The notes beneath the pieces are model-generated. The model had not been told where the DNA came from and did not search any database. It worked only from the letters and a program-made list of their open reading frames with translations. From contig NZ_JAPEOZ010000001.1 in assembly GCF_026340655.1 (NCBI RefSeq), positions 3,534,001 through 3,598,000 on the forward strand: a stretch of 64,000 nucleotides of DNA, given 5' to 3'. A program made the position numbers and the translations under genes. Positions 41,640 to 49,860 of the stretch are shown piece after piece. Numbering within the stretch: the first letter of the stretch is position 1; every line of letters begins with the position of its first letter. Origin of the DNA: Streptomyces sp. NBC_01275. GTDB lineage: Bacteria > Actinomycetota > Actinomycetes > Streptomycetales > Streptomycetaceae.

Positions 41640-42967
41640 CGCTCGCCTCCCGACAACAGTCGGCGCGTGGTGTTCACGCCCCACTCGTCCAGCGACAGCA
41701 GCCGGTCGCTGGACGCCATCAGACCGCCCGTCGCCTCGACGTGCGCCGCCCACCGCTCCCGGGTCTCCACCGCGGGGCGGGCCATCAGACAGTCGGGGTC
41801 GTTGATCCAGAGCCGCCCGTGCTGCCACTGCCGGCCCACGCCGGTGAACTCGGCCGGGTCCTGGCCGGGCTGGCTGTAGTCGTCGGCCTCGGGACGGCGG
41901 TGCGGGGCCGTGTCCGGGCTGACCCGCATCGCGTCGAACAGGCCCAGGGAGGGCAGGATCGGCGCACCGCAGCCCAGCAGGTAGGCGTCCGGTCCGATGG
42001 CGTCCCGGATGAGCGCGATCCCGTCGCGGTAGGCGGTCAGGGGGTCGGCCGCCGGATCGTGCCGTACGCCGTCCAGCGCGCCCGCGTACAGGAAGTCGAC
42101 CTTGAAGTAGTCGTAGCCCTCGGCGCGCAGGGTCGTGAAGACCTCGGTCAGGTACGCCGCCGCTTCCGGGTGGGTGGTGTCGAGGACGCGCAGGTCGTGG
42201 CCCCAGTTGTGGCCGGCGTGCGCGAAGCCGCCGTCGGCGTCCCGGACCAGCCAGTCGGGGTGGGCGGCCGCCAGTTCGCTGCTCGGGTCGACCAGGAAGG
42301 GCGCCGTCCAGATGCCGGCCCGCCGGCCCCGGGCGCGGATGGCGTCCGCGATGCCGGCACGGGAGCGGAAGCGGCCGGAGAGGGTGAGCCAGTCGCCGAG
42401 GGCGCGCTGGTAGCCGTCGTCGATCTGGACGACGTCGACGGGCAGGTCGAGGGTGTCCATCGCGCGGAGGTTCTCGTGGACGTCGTCCTCGGTGACGGCG
42501 GTGAAGTACTCGTACCAGGAGCACCAGACGGTGGGGGCCGGACGGGGGGCCGTGAGGCCGAGGGTGTCGGCCCAGTCCGCCAGCACCGACTGGACGTCCG
42601 CGCCCGTCCACTCCTTCACCGGGCCGTCGGCGCCGACCTCGGCGACGTCGCCGCGCACGGTCAGCCGGACGGACGGGACCTCGCGGGTCGGGTCGATCGC
42701 AGCCCACAGCCGGACCGGCGAGCCGTCGCCGGGGTCGAGGGCCAGCAGCCCCTCGCCCTGGAAGACCCCGGCGGGCACGGTGACCCCGGGCCGGTAGCAG
42801 ACGGTCGCCCAGTTGTCGTTGGTCGGGCGGTGGGGGGCAGTGTCGAGGGCGTAGGCCCCGCTCGGGCTCCAGGACTGCCAGCCCTCCTCGTGGACGCGGG
42901 CGCGGCGCGGGTCCACGGGGACGGAGGCGACGGGGGTGAAGGGGTGCTGCACGGAGGTCTCTTTCAC
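41636..42967 (-). CDS. GH36-type alpha-galactosidase (short form)
   Basis: 443 residues. The catalytic barrel includes W-C-S-W-Y-E-Y-F and the nucleophile Asp291 in Y-F-K-V-D-F-L. The D-P-D-C-L-M-A-R-P and R-E-R-W-A-A-H-V-E-A-T-G-G end fits the acid/base region. It is much shorter than classical GH36 (about 700) because the large N-terminal domain is reduced, as in GH36 subgroup members of Actinobacteria. No signal peptide: it hydrolyses imported alpha-galactosides, melibiose- or raffinose-like. Translationally coupled to the GH42 gene. Confidence 0.9.
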   Translation of the reverse strand: MKETSVQHPFTPVASVPVDPRRARVHEEGWQSWSPSGAYALDTAPHRPTNDNWATVCYRPGVTVPAGVFQGEGLLALDPGDGSPVRLWAAIDPTREVPSVRLTVRGDVAEVGADGPVKEWTGADVQSVLADWADTLGLTAPRPAPTVWCSWYEYFTAVTEDDVHENLRAMDTLDLPVDVVQIDDGYQRALGDWLTLSGRFRSRAGIADAIRARGRRAGIWTAPFLVDPSSELAAAHPDWLVRDADGGFAHAGHNWGHDLRVLDTTHPEAAAYLTEVFTTLRAEGYDYFKVDFLYAGALDGVRHDPAADPLTAYRDGIALIRDAIGPDAYLLGCGAPILPSLGLFDAMRVSPDTAPHRRPEADDYSQPGQDPAEFTGVGRQWQHGRLWINDPDCLMARPAVETRERWAAHVEATGGLMASSDRLLSLDEWGVNTTRRLLSGGER

Positions 42968-42983
42968 AACGGGACGAAGGGGC

Positions 42984-43868
42984 TCAGCCCTTGTTGGCGC
43001 CCAGCGTCAGGCCGCTGACGAACTGGCGCTGGAGCACGAAGTACACGATCAGCGTCGGGATCGCGGTGAGCAGGGCGCCGGCGGCGACCAGGTTGGGGTC
43101 GGTGAAGTACTGGCCGGAGAGGTTGTTCAGGGCCGAGGTGATCGGCATGTTCTCGCCGGTGGAGATCAGGACGATGGCCCAGAAGAAGTCGTTGTAGATC
43201 CAGATGGAGAGCAGGGTCGCCAGGGCGGCCATCGCGGGCTTGCACAGCGGCAGCACGATCTGCCAGTACAGCCGCCACACGGACGCGCCGTCGACCAGCG
43301 CGGCCTCGGTCAGCTCGTGGGGCAGCGAGCGCATGTAGTTGCTGAGCACGAAGGCGCAGAAGCCGGACTGGAACGCCACATGGATCAGGACGAGCCCGAG
43401 CGCGGAGTCGTACAGCTTGCCGCTGACGGTGATGCCGGGCAGGTCGACCAGCAGGTACAGCCGGTACAGCGGGGTGATGATCACCTGCTGCGGGAGCAGG
43501 TTGCCGGCCGTGAAGACGAGCAGCAGGAAGAGGTTGACCCGGAAGTCGAAGCGGCTGACGTAGAACGCCACGCAGGAGGACAGGAACAGGGTCAGCAGCA
43601 CGGCCGGGATCGCGATCAGCAGCGTGTTGCCGAAGTAGTGCAGCATGTCCGACTGCTGGAATGCGTTCGTGAAGTTGTCGAAGCTCAGCTTGTCGGGCCA
43701 GGAGACGTAGCCCTTGGCGCTGGTCTCGGCGTACGGGCGCAGGGCCGCGAACAGCGCCCACAGCAGGGGCGCCAGCCAGGCCAGGGACGTCACGACGAGG
43801 AACGTGTGCAGCAGGACGCGGGCGGGGCGGACGGGGGTGCGCCGCTTGAGCGGGACGGTCGTGCTCAT
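42984..43868 (-). CDS. Sugar ABC transporter permease (MalG/LacG type)
   Basis: 294 residues with six transmembrane helices and the EAA loop T-E-A-A-L-V-D-G-A-S-V-W near residue 200. The C-terminus F-V-S-G-L-T-L-G-A-N-K-G is the usual one. It forms the importer channel with the permease encoded just upstream, whose stop overlaps this start. No ATPase gene is present, so a shared MsiK-type ATPase is expected. Confidence 0.94.
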   Translation of the reverse strand: MSTTVPLKRRTPVRPARVLLHTFLVVTSLAWLAPLLWALFAALRPYAETSAKGYVSWPDKLSFDNFTNAFQQSDMLHYFGNTLLIAIPAVLLTLFLSSCVAFYVSRFDFRVNLFLLLVFTAGNLLPQQVIITPLYRLYLLVDLPGITVSGKLYDSALGLVLIHVAFQSGFCAFVLSNYMRSLPHELTEAALVDGASVWRLYWQIVLPLCKPAMAALATLLSIWIYNDFFWAIVLISTGENMPITSALNNLSGQYFTDPNLVAAGALLTAIPTLIVYFVLQRQFVSGLTLGANKG

Positions 43869-44887
43869 GCGCGCCGCTCCTTCCGGAAGGTCGCGATCAG
43901 GTACGGGATGATCACGGCCAGGGAGATCACCAGGAGGACGACGGCGATCGCCGACCCGTATCCGATGCGGCTGGACTCGCCGATGATGTTGTTGGTGACC
44001 AGGATCGACAGCAGCTCGGTCCCCTGGGCGCCCTTGTTGAAGACGAAGACCAGGTCGAAGGCGCGCAGGGCCTCGATGATCGTGACGACCAGGACGACCG
44101 TGTTGGTCGGGCGCAGGGTCGGGAAGACGACGTTCTTGAACGTCTGCCACTCGTTGGCGCCGTCCAGCGAGGACGCCTCCCGCAGGGCTGGGTCGACGCC
44201 CTTCAGACCGGCCAGGTACAGGATCATCATGTAGCCGGCGTGCCGCCAGGAGGCGGCGATGAGGATGGCCCAGAGGTTGAGGTTCGGGTCGCCGATCCAG
44301 TCGATGTAGTGGCCGGGCTTGTTCGCGCCGATCAGGCTGTTGATCAGGCCCGTGTCGGGGTTGTAGACCAGCTGCCAGACGAAGCCGATGACGGCCATCG
44401 AGACCACGACCGGCAGGAAGAACGCCGTCTGGTAGACCCGGCTGAACCGGATCTTCTTGTCCAGCTGGACGGCCAGGAACAGCCCGAACGGGGTCGGGAT
44501 CAGGATGAGCACGACGAACCAGATGACGTTGTGCTCGACGGCCGGCCAGAACTGCGGGTTGGTGGTGAACAGCTCCTTGAAGTTGTCCAGGCCGACCCAC
44601 TTGATCGAGTCGAAGCCGATGCCGTCCCAGGTGGTGAAGGCGAGGGCGATCGACGCGAGGGCGGTCAGCCACACGAGCGCGACGTGCAGGATCGTCGGCA
44701 CGCCCGCCATCAGGCCGAGCGTGAGCCGGTCGCGGCGGGTGAGGAGTCGGCGGTGCCCCCGGGGGACCCGCTTCTTGCGGGATCCGGGGGACGGGGAGGA
44801 TGCGGGGGATGCGGTGCCCGGAGGCGGCGCGGCGGCCGCCTCCGGGGACGTCGTGCCCGTTTCGGAGCTCATGGTGTCGGCGCTCAT
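43865..44887 (-). CDS. Sugar ABC transporter permease (MalF/LacF type)
   Basis: 340 residues with a ~60-residue Ser/Pro/Ala-rich basic cytoplasmic tail followed by six helices. EAA loop: L-R-E-A-S-S-L-D-G-A-N-E-W near residue 240. ATG 44887 or the Met six codons later could be the start. It partners the permease at 42984 and the lipoprotein at 44918. Confidence 0.93.
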   Translation of the reverse strand: MSADTMSSETGTTSPEAAAAPPPGTASPASSPSPGSRKKRVPRGHRRLLTRRDRLTLGLMAGVPTILHVALVWLTALASIALAFTTWDGIGFDSIKWVGLDNFKELFTTNPQFWPAVEHNVIWFVVLILIPTPFGLFLAVQLDKKIRFSRVYQTAFFLPVVVSMAVIGFVWQLVYNPDTGLINSLIGANKPGHYIDWIGDPNLNLWAILIAASWRHAGYMMILYLAGLKGVDPALREASSLDGANEWQTFKNVVFPTLRPTNTVVLVVTIIEALRAFDLVFVFNKGAQGTELLSILVTNNIIGESSRIGYGSAIAVVLLVISLAVIIPYLIATFRKERRA

Positions 44888-44917
44888 CCGTTTCAGCAGG
44901 GTCAGCCGGAGGCGGTC

Positions 44918-46249
44918 TCAGCCGGAGGCGAAGATCGTCTTCTTCTGGCGCTCGATCGACGTCAGCAGGCTGTCGATGCCCTTCGGGTCGCGGACGAACT
45001 TCTGCAGCGCGGGCTGCATCACCGTGGAGGTGAAGTCCGGCCGGCTGTCGCGGTCCATGAACTGCGTGAGGCTCTTGGCGCCGCTGATCATGGCGTACGC
45101 CTTCTTCTGCAGCGCGGTGTACGAGGAGGTGTCGGCCTTGCTGGAGGCGGCGACGACGCTCGGGTCGGCCTTGAGGTAGATCGCCTCGGCCTCCGGAGTG
45201 CCCAGGTACTCCAGGAGCTTGACGGCGGCGGCCTTGCTCTTCGGGGCCTTGGAGAGCATGAAGCCGTCGGTGGGCGCCTCGACGGTGTCCTGGCCGTAGG
45301 CCGGGTCGATCTCCGGGAAGGCGAAGAAGTCCAGGTCGTCGGCGTCGGCCTGGTTGGTGAACTGCTGCGCCACGAAGGTGCCCAGCAGGTACATGCCGGC
45401 CTTCTTGGAGACGAGGGTCTGGGCGGCGTCCTGCCAGGTGCGGCCGACCGCGCCGTCCTGGTGGTAGGGGAGGATCTCGGCCCAGTGGTCGAAGGTCTTG
45501 CGGACCTTGGCGTCGGTCCAGGCGGCCTTTCCGGCCATCAGCTCGACGTGGAAGTCGTAGCCGTTGGTGCGGAAGTTGATCTGGTCGAAGGTGCCGAGCG
45601 CGGGCCAGGCGTCCTTGTCGCCGAAGGCGATCGGGACCAGCCCGTCCTTCTTCATCTGCTTGCACAGGGCGACCAGCTGGTCCCAGGTGGTGGGGACGGT
45701 GTAGCCGTGCTGCTGGAAGACGCTCTTGCGGTAGAAGAGGGCCCAGGGGTACGTGTACAGCGGGACGAAGTAGTACTTACCGTCCTCGCCCTTGGCGAGC
45801 TGCTTCATCGCGTCGGGGAAGTTCCCGCCGATCTTCTGCCACACGTCGTCGATCGGCGTGGCGAGGCCCTTGGCCGCGAAGAACTGCATGCGGTAGCCGG
45901 CGAACCAGTTGAACACGTCGTCCGGGGTGCCCTGGAGGTAGGAGTTGATCTGCTCCTGGAACGTGTTGTGGTCCTTGGTGTTCACGTCGACCGTGATCCC
46001 GGACTGCTTCTTGAACGCGGCGTAGATCTCCGCGAAGGCCTTCTTCGGCACGGCGTCGGACGCGTTGGAGCCGAGGGTGACGGTCTTCGGGTCGGCCGCG
46101 GTGCCGCTGCCGCCGCAGGCGGACAGCAGGGGTATGCCGGCGCCGAGGACGGCCGCGCCGCCCATGCCGCGCAGCAGGGTGCGACGGCTGGGCGCGACCC
46201 GGGAGAGGCCGGAGGCCGAGACGAGGCCGGAAGGGGAGAGGTCGTGCAT
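44918..46249 (-). CDS. Galactoside-binding lipoprotein of the ABC importer
   Basis: 443 residues from ATG 46249, AGGAG seven bases upstream. Twin-arginine plus lipoprotein signal: S-R-R-T-L-L-R-G, then lipobox L-L-S-A-C with Cys45. The remainder is a family 1 solute-binding protein (L-Q-G-T-P-D-D-V-F-N-W segment; Trp and Tyr residues for sugar stacking). Position with two permeases, GH36 and GH42 indicates alpha- and beta-galactosides as cargo. It is the first gene of the operon. Confidence 0.93.
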   Translation of the reverse strand: MHDLSPSGLVSASGLSRVAPSRRTLLRGMGGAAVLGAGIPLLSACGGSGTAADPKTVTLGSNASDAVPKKAFAEIYAAFKKQSGITVDVNTKDHNTFQEQINSYLQGTPDDVFNWFAGYRMQFFAAKGLATPIDDVWQKIGGNFPDAMKQLAKGEDGKYYFVPLYTYPWALFYRKSVFQQHGYTVPTTWDQLVALCKQMKKDGLVPIAFGDKDAWPALGTFDQINFRTNGYDFHVELMAGKAAWTDAKVRKTFDHWAEILPYHQDGAVGRTWQDAAQTLVSKKAGMYLLGTFVAQQFTNQADADDLDFFAFPEIDPAYGQDTVEAPTDGFMLSKAPKSKAAAVKLLEYLGTPEAEAIYLKADPSVVAASSKADTSSYTALQKKAYAMISGAKSLTQFMDRDSRPDFTSTVMQPALQKFVRDPKGIDSLLTSIERQKKTIFASG

Positions 46250-46493
46250 GAACGGCTCCTGACGCAAGGTTCGGCCATGGAGGTCTGGCTGAAAGCCGGT
46301 CGTAATCGACCAGAAATCAACTTGACCGAACACTGGGTGGCGCAATAACAGCCGTATGTCCGGTCATACGTCAAGAGCCGTTGGCTTCATTTGTCGAAAC
46401 GTAATCGACACGCCTAGATCACTTATGCGCCATGTACGACCCCCGCGTGGCCCGCGTGCGGACCCACGCACGGCTCATGCGTGATGCGCCTGA
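46250..46493. promoter_or_regulatory. Promoter region of the galactoside operon
   Basis: It contains the decamer CGTAATCGAC twice, at 46300-46309 and 46400-46409, and an inverted repeat CGTATG-N6-CATACG at 46353-46370. The stretch 46300-46420 is AT-rich compared with its surroundings. No regulator gene lies within the operon, so the binding protein would be encoded elsewhere. Confidence 0.5.
46353..46370. promoter_or_regulatory. Inverted repeat, candidate operator of the galactoside operon
   Basis: CGTATGTCCGGTCATACG has 6-bp arms with a 6-bp spacer, 104 bp before the lipoprotein start. It is the best symmetrical element in the region; the cognate regulator is unknown. Confidence 0.5.
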
Positions 46494-46990
46494 GCCGGTG
46501 GGGGCCGGTGGGGCCGCCGGGAGTCAGCGGGGCCGGTGGGAGCCGATGAGGGCCGGTGGGAGCCGATGAGGGCCGATGGGAGCCGATGAGGGCCGATGAG
46601 GGCCGGTGGGAGCCGGTGAGGGCCGATGAGGGCCGGTGAGGGCCGGTGGGAGCCGATGAGGGCCGGTGGGAGCCGGTGAGGGCCGATGAGGGCCGGTGAG
46701 GGCCGGTGGGAGCCGATGAGGGCCGGTGGGAGCCGGTGAGGGCCGATGAGGGCCGGTGAGGGCCGGTGGGAGCCGATGAGGGCCGGTGAGGGCCGGTGGG
46801 AGCCGATGAGGGCCGGTGAGGGCCGGTGGGAGCCGATGAGGGCCGGTGAGGGCCGGTGGGAGCCGGTGAGGGCCGGTGGGAGCCGGTGAGGGGGCAGCGG
46901 GAGCCGGTGAGAGGCCGACGGGCGCCGGGGGCGCCGGTGAGGGGGCAGCGGGAGCCGGCGGGAGCCGGTGAGAGGCCGAACGGGCGCCGG
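46494..46990 (+). repeat. Large array of 10-bp repeats with 30/60-bp higher order
   Basis: The basic unit is a 10-mer, RGCCGRTGRG, repeated about 40 times with alternating A/G variants. Bases 46621-46680 and 46681-46740 are identical 60-bp blocks, and 46751-46870 repeats with a 30-bp period. The distal part (46870-46990) is degenerate, mixing 10-mers with ggggcagcgggagccgg. It lies between the histidine-kinase 3' end and the galactoside promoter. All frames are open only because of the repeat, so it is not called as coding. Confidence 0.93.
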
Positions 46991-47017
46991 TGAGGGCCGG
47001 TGAGAGGTCGGCGGGCG

Positions 47018-48397
47018 TCAGCGGGTCCGTGTGCCGCGTCTGCGGCGGCGCACGGTCCCCCGGTGCCCGCGTCCAAGAGGCGCACGCTCCCGCCCGTCCA
47101 GCTGGATCCAGATCCGCACCTCGGTCCCGCCCAGCACGGACGACCCGATCCGCACGTCTCCGCCGGTCGACTCCGCGAGCCGCCGCACGATGTCCAGCCC
47201 GAGCCCGGTCGACCCGGCCGCGCCCGAGCCGCGCCCCCGCGCCATCGCCGCCCGCGGATCCCGGATCCCCGGCCCCGCGTCCGACACCAGCACGATCACC
47301 GCGTCCTCGGCGTTGTGCACGTCGACCGCGAAGGCCGTGCCCTCGGCGGTGTGCCGGAAGACGTTGCCGAGGAGGGCGTCCAGGGCGGCGACGAGGTCGG
47401 CGCGGGCCACGGGGATGCGCACCGGCCGGTCGACCCCGGCCAGCCGCACCTTGCGGCCCTCGTCCTCCGCGAGCGCCGACCAGAACGCCATCCGCTCGCG
47501 CACCACCTCCGCCGCGTCGCACCCCGCGCCCGGCCCCGCCGCCGCGGTCTGCGGCTTGGCCTCCCGCGCCGTCCGGATGATCGTGTCGACCTCGCGCTCC
47601 AACTGCGCGACGGCCGTCCTGGTCTGCTCCGCGGCCGGGGAGTCCCCGAGCGAGGCCGCGTTGAGCCGCAGCACGGTGAGCGGCGTCCGTAGCCGATGCG
47701 ACAGATCCGCCGCCAACTCCCGCTCGTTCGCCAGAAGTTGTACGACCTGGTCGGCCATCGAGTTGAACGCCACCGCCGCCAGCCGCAGTTCGTTCGGCCC
47801 CTCCTCCGGGACCCGCGCCCCCAGCTTCCCCTCCCCCAGCTCGTGCGCCCCCTCGACCAGCCGCCGCGCCGGCTGCACCATCCGTACTCCCAGCCGGTCG
47901 GCGACCGCGACCGAGCCGACGACCAGCGCGGCGCCGACGGCGGCCAGCACCGCCCACGCCGTGGCGACGCCGTTGCTCACCTCGGACTCGGGGACGAACA
48001 CCTCGATCACCACGGTGCCCAGGCTCAGCGCCACGGGCTGGAGCAGCGCGGAGCCGCCGGGCACCTCGGCGGTGGAGGCGCGGCCCAGCCTCCGTACGGC
48101 CGCGATGTCGGTCTCGGAAGCGCGTCGGCGGCCCAGGTCGACGGCGGCCCGGCCGTCGCTCGCCGGGAGGTGCACCGCCATCCCGTCGTCCGAGCCGGCG
48201 GAGGCGACGACCCGCTCCAGCTGGTCGCGGTCGGTGGTGATGGACAGCGCAGGGACCACGACCGCGGCCTCGCGTTCGGCGTTGGAGAAGGCGCGGTCGC
48301 GGGCCATCTCCTTGATGACGAGTCCGAGCGGCACCGCGAAGGCGATCACGACCATCGTGGTGACCGCCAGACAGACCTTCACCAGGGCCCACCTCAT
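47018..48397 (-). CDS. Sensor histidine kinase
   Basis: 459 residues. A short N-terminal tail and first transmembrane helix (~8-28), an extracellular domain of ~110 residues, and a second helix (~144-166) lead into HAMP, then a HisKA box with His234 in D-L-S-H-R-L-R-T-P. The HATPase_c has N-box L-L-G-N-V-F-R-H, G1 S-D-A-G-P-G-I, and G2 G-S-T-G-L-G-L-D-I. It overlaps the response-regulator stop by 4 bp. The signal is unknown. Confidence 0.94.
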   Translation of the reverse strand: MRWALVKVCLAVTTMVVIAFAVPLGLVIKEMARDRAFSNAEREAAVVVPALSITTDRDQLERVVASAGSDDGMAVHLPASDGRAAVDLGRRRASETDIAAVRRLGRASTAEVPGGSALLQPVALSLGTVVIEVFVPESEVSNGVATAWAVLAAVGAALVVGSVAVADRLGVRMVQPARRLVEGAHELGEGKLGARVPEEGPNELRLAAVAFNSMADQVVQLLANERELAADLSHRLRTPLTVLRLNAASLGDSPAAEQTRTAVAQLEREVDTIIRTAREAKPQTAAAGPGAGCDAAEVVRERMAFWSALAEDEGRKVRLAGVDRPVRIPVARADLVAALDALLGNVFRHTAEGTAFAVDVHNAEDAVIVLVSDAGPGIRDPRAAMARGRGSGAAGSTGLGLDIVRRLAESTGGDVRIGSSVLGGTEVRIWIQLDGRERAPLGRGHRGTVRRRRRGTRTR

Positions 48398-49113
48398 CGC
48401 GCCGGCCCTCCCCCGGGAGCGTCCGCGGCAGGCGGCTCCAGCTTCACGCCGACGCCCCGCAGGGTGTGCAGATAGCGCGGCCTGGCCGCCGTCTCGCCCA
48501 ACTTGCGGCGCAGCCAGGACAGATGGACGTCGATGGTCTGGTCGTCGCCGTAGGACTGCTGCCAGACCTGGGCGAGCAGCTCCCGGCGCGGGACGACGAC
48601 GCCGGGCCGGCCGGCGAGGAAGGCGAGCAGGTCGAACTCGCGGCGGGTGAGGTCGAGTCGGGCGCCGTCCAGCTCGGCCTGGCGGCGCAGCGGGTCGACG
48701 GTCAGGCCGCCGACGCGCAGGACGGGGGAGGGCGGGGCCTCTCCGGCGCCGGCGCGGGACCGTCGCAGGACGGCTGCCATGCGGGCCGAGAGGTGCTCCA
48801 CCGAGAAGGGCTTGGTCAGATAGTCGTCCGCGCCCGCGTTCAGCAGGCGGACGATCTCCGTCTCGTCGTCGCGGGCGGTGGCGATGATGACCGGCACGTC
48901 GGTGATGCCGCGCAGCATTTTCAGGGCCTCGGAGCCGTCCAGATCGGGCAGTCCGAGGTCCAGGACGACCACGTCGAAACGGAAATGGGCGACCTCGCGC
49001 AGCGCCTCCAGCGCGGTGCCGACGCTGCGCACCGTGTGCGAGGCGTCGGTCAGCTGCCGGATGAGCGCCGAGCGTACGAACTGGTCGTCCTCGACCACGA
49101 GCACACTTGCCAT
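48394..49113 (-). CDS. OmpR/PhoB-family response regulator
   Basis: 239 residues from ATG 49113. Receiver domain ~1-115 with acidic pair Asp9/Asp10, phosphorylated Asp52 (V-L-D-L-G-L-P) and Lys in D-Y-L-T-K-P-F. Winged-helix output ~130-225 (R-R-E-F-D-L-L-A-F-L, then D-V-H-L-S-W-L-R-R-K-L-G). Partner of the adjacent kinase; targets unknown. Confidence 0.95.
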   Translation of the reverse strand: MASVLVVEDDQFVRSALIRQLTDASHTVRSVGTALEALREVAHFRFDVVVLDLGLPDLDGSEALKMLRGITDVPVIIATARDDETEIVRLLNAGADDYLTKPFSVEHLSARMAAVLRRSRAGAGEAPPSPVLRVGGLTVDPLRRQAELDGARLDLTRREFDLLAFLAGRPGVVVPRRELLAQVWQQSYGDDQTIDVHLSWLRRKLGETAARPRYLHTLRGVGVKLEPPAADAPGGGPAR

Positions 49114-49225
49114 GCGCGGCAACCTACGCCATGCCGACGAGCGCCATCCGGGCCTGTGGACAACTCGGCGTCTGTGGATGACCGGTGCTCCGTCCGAGCG
49201 ACACCGGTGGGGCGCGTGGGGCAAG

Positions 49226-49774
49226 ATGGCCGCGATGCGCAGAGGACTCGTACACCTGCTGGCCTGGTCGCTCGCCACGGGCGCGGCGGTCACGCTGTCG
49301 TGGTGGGGCGTCCACACGGTGATGGCGGGCACGGCCTACGACCCTCCGCGCGCCCTGCCGCTGACGGCGGGCGACGCGACCACCCAGGAGTCGAAGCCGC
49401 TGGCCTCCCCGACGAGCCGCCCGTCCCGCTCGCCGAGCCCGTCCGCCTCCCCGAAGCCGAGCCGCACCCCCACCGCCGCACCCCCGTCGAGCCCGACGCC
49501 CGCCACCAGCCCCGCCCCCTCCCCCTCGTCGGCCGCCACCGCCACCGCCTCCGGCGAGGTCAAGAGCTACGACACCGACGGCGGGCGGGTCGTCTTCGAC
49601 CTCGGCGACACCTCCGCGACCCTCGTCTCGGCCACCCCGGGCGCGGGCTGGTCCATGCAGGTGTGGAAGACGGAGACCTGGATCCGGGTGGAGTTCACCT
49701 CGGGCGCGGACCAGGTGTCGGTGTTCTGCACCTGGCACGACGGACCGCCGCGCGTGGAGGTGGGGACCTACTGA
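49226..49774 (+). CDS. Secreted or membrane-anchored Ser/Pro-rich protein
   Basis: 182 residues from ATG 49226; ATG 49235 is also possible. An N-terminal hydrophobic helix (signal peptide or anchor) is followed by a ~70-residue Ser/Pro/Thr/Ala stalk and a ~75-residue globular domain with many aromatic residues (V-V-F-D-L-G-D, G-W-S-M-Q-V-W-K-T-E-T-W-I-R-V-E-F). I do not recognise the family by name, though similar proteins are common in Streptomyces. It is divergent from the two-component system. Confidence 0.8.
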   Translation: MAAMRRGLVHLLAWSLATGAAVTLSWWGVHTVMAGTAYDPPRALPLTAGDATTQESKPLASPTSRPSRSPSPSASPKPSRTPTAAPPSSPTPATSPAPSPSSAATATASGEVKSYDTDGGRVVFDLGDTSATLVSATPGAGWSMQVWKTETWIRVEFTSGADQVSVFCTWHDGPPRVEVGTY

Positions 49775-49780
49775 ACAATC

Positions 49781-49832
49781 TGAGAGACAACTACATATTG
49801 ACAGTCGACTCCCATTTGGCAGTAGCCTCTCA
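49781..49832. promoter_or_regulatory. Promoter/operator region of the MFS-TetR operon
   Basis: TTGACA at 49798-49803 and TAGCCT at 49823-49828 form a sigma-70-like pair with a 19-bp spacer. The arms TGAGAG (49781) and CTCTCA (49827) frame it. The area is AT-rich. The TetR protein encoded downstream is the likely binder, but the operator is inferred. Confidence 0.45.
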
Positions 49833-49860
49833 TTAAGGCTGCTTCCCAGGGGAGGTCACC

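Noticed and set aside
39450..41879. 809-residue open frame on the plus strand
   Set aside because: It is antisense to the well-supported GH42 gene and has the Arg/Val/Gly-rich composition of GC-rich shadow frames.
46494..46990. CRISPR array
   Set aside because: The units are 10 bp and contiguous with no unique spacers, and no cas genes are near. The Cas4-like nuclease at 57 kb belongs to a helicase operon.
46423..47085. 220-residue Pro/His/Ser-rich open frame through the repeat array
   Set aside because: The frame is open only because the 10-bp repeat lacks stops; there is no ribosome-binding site or conserved domain.
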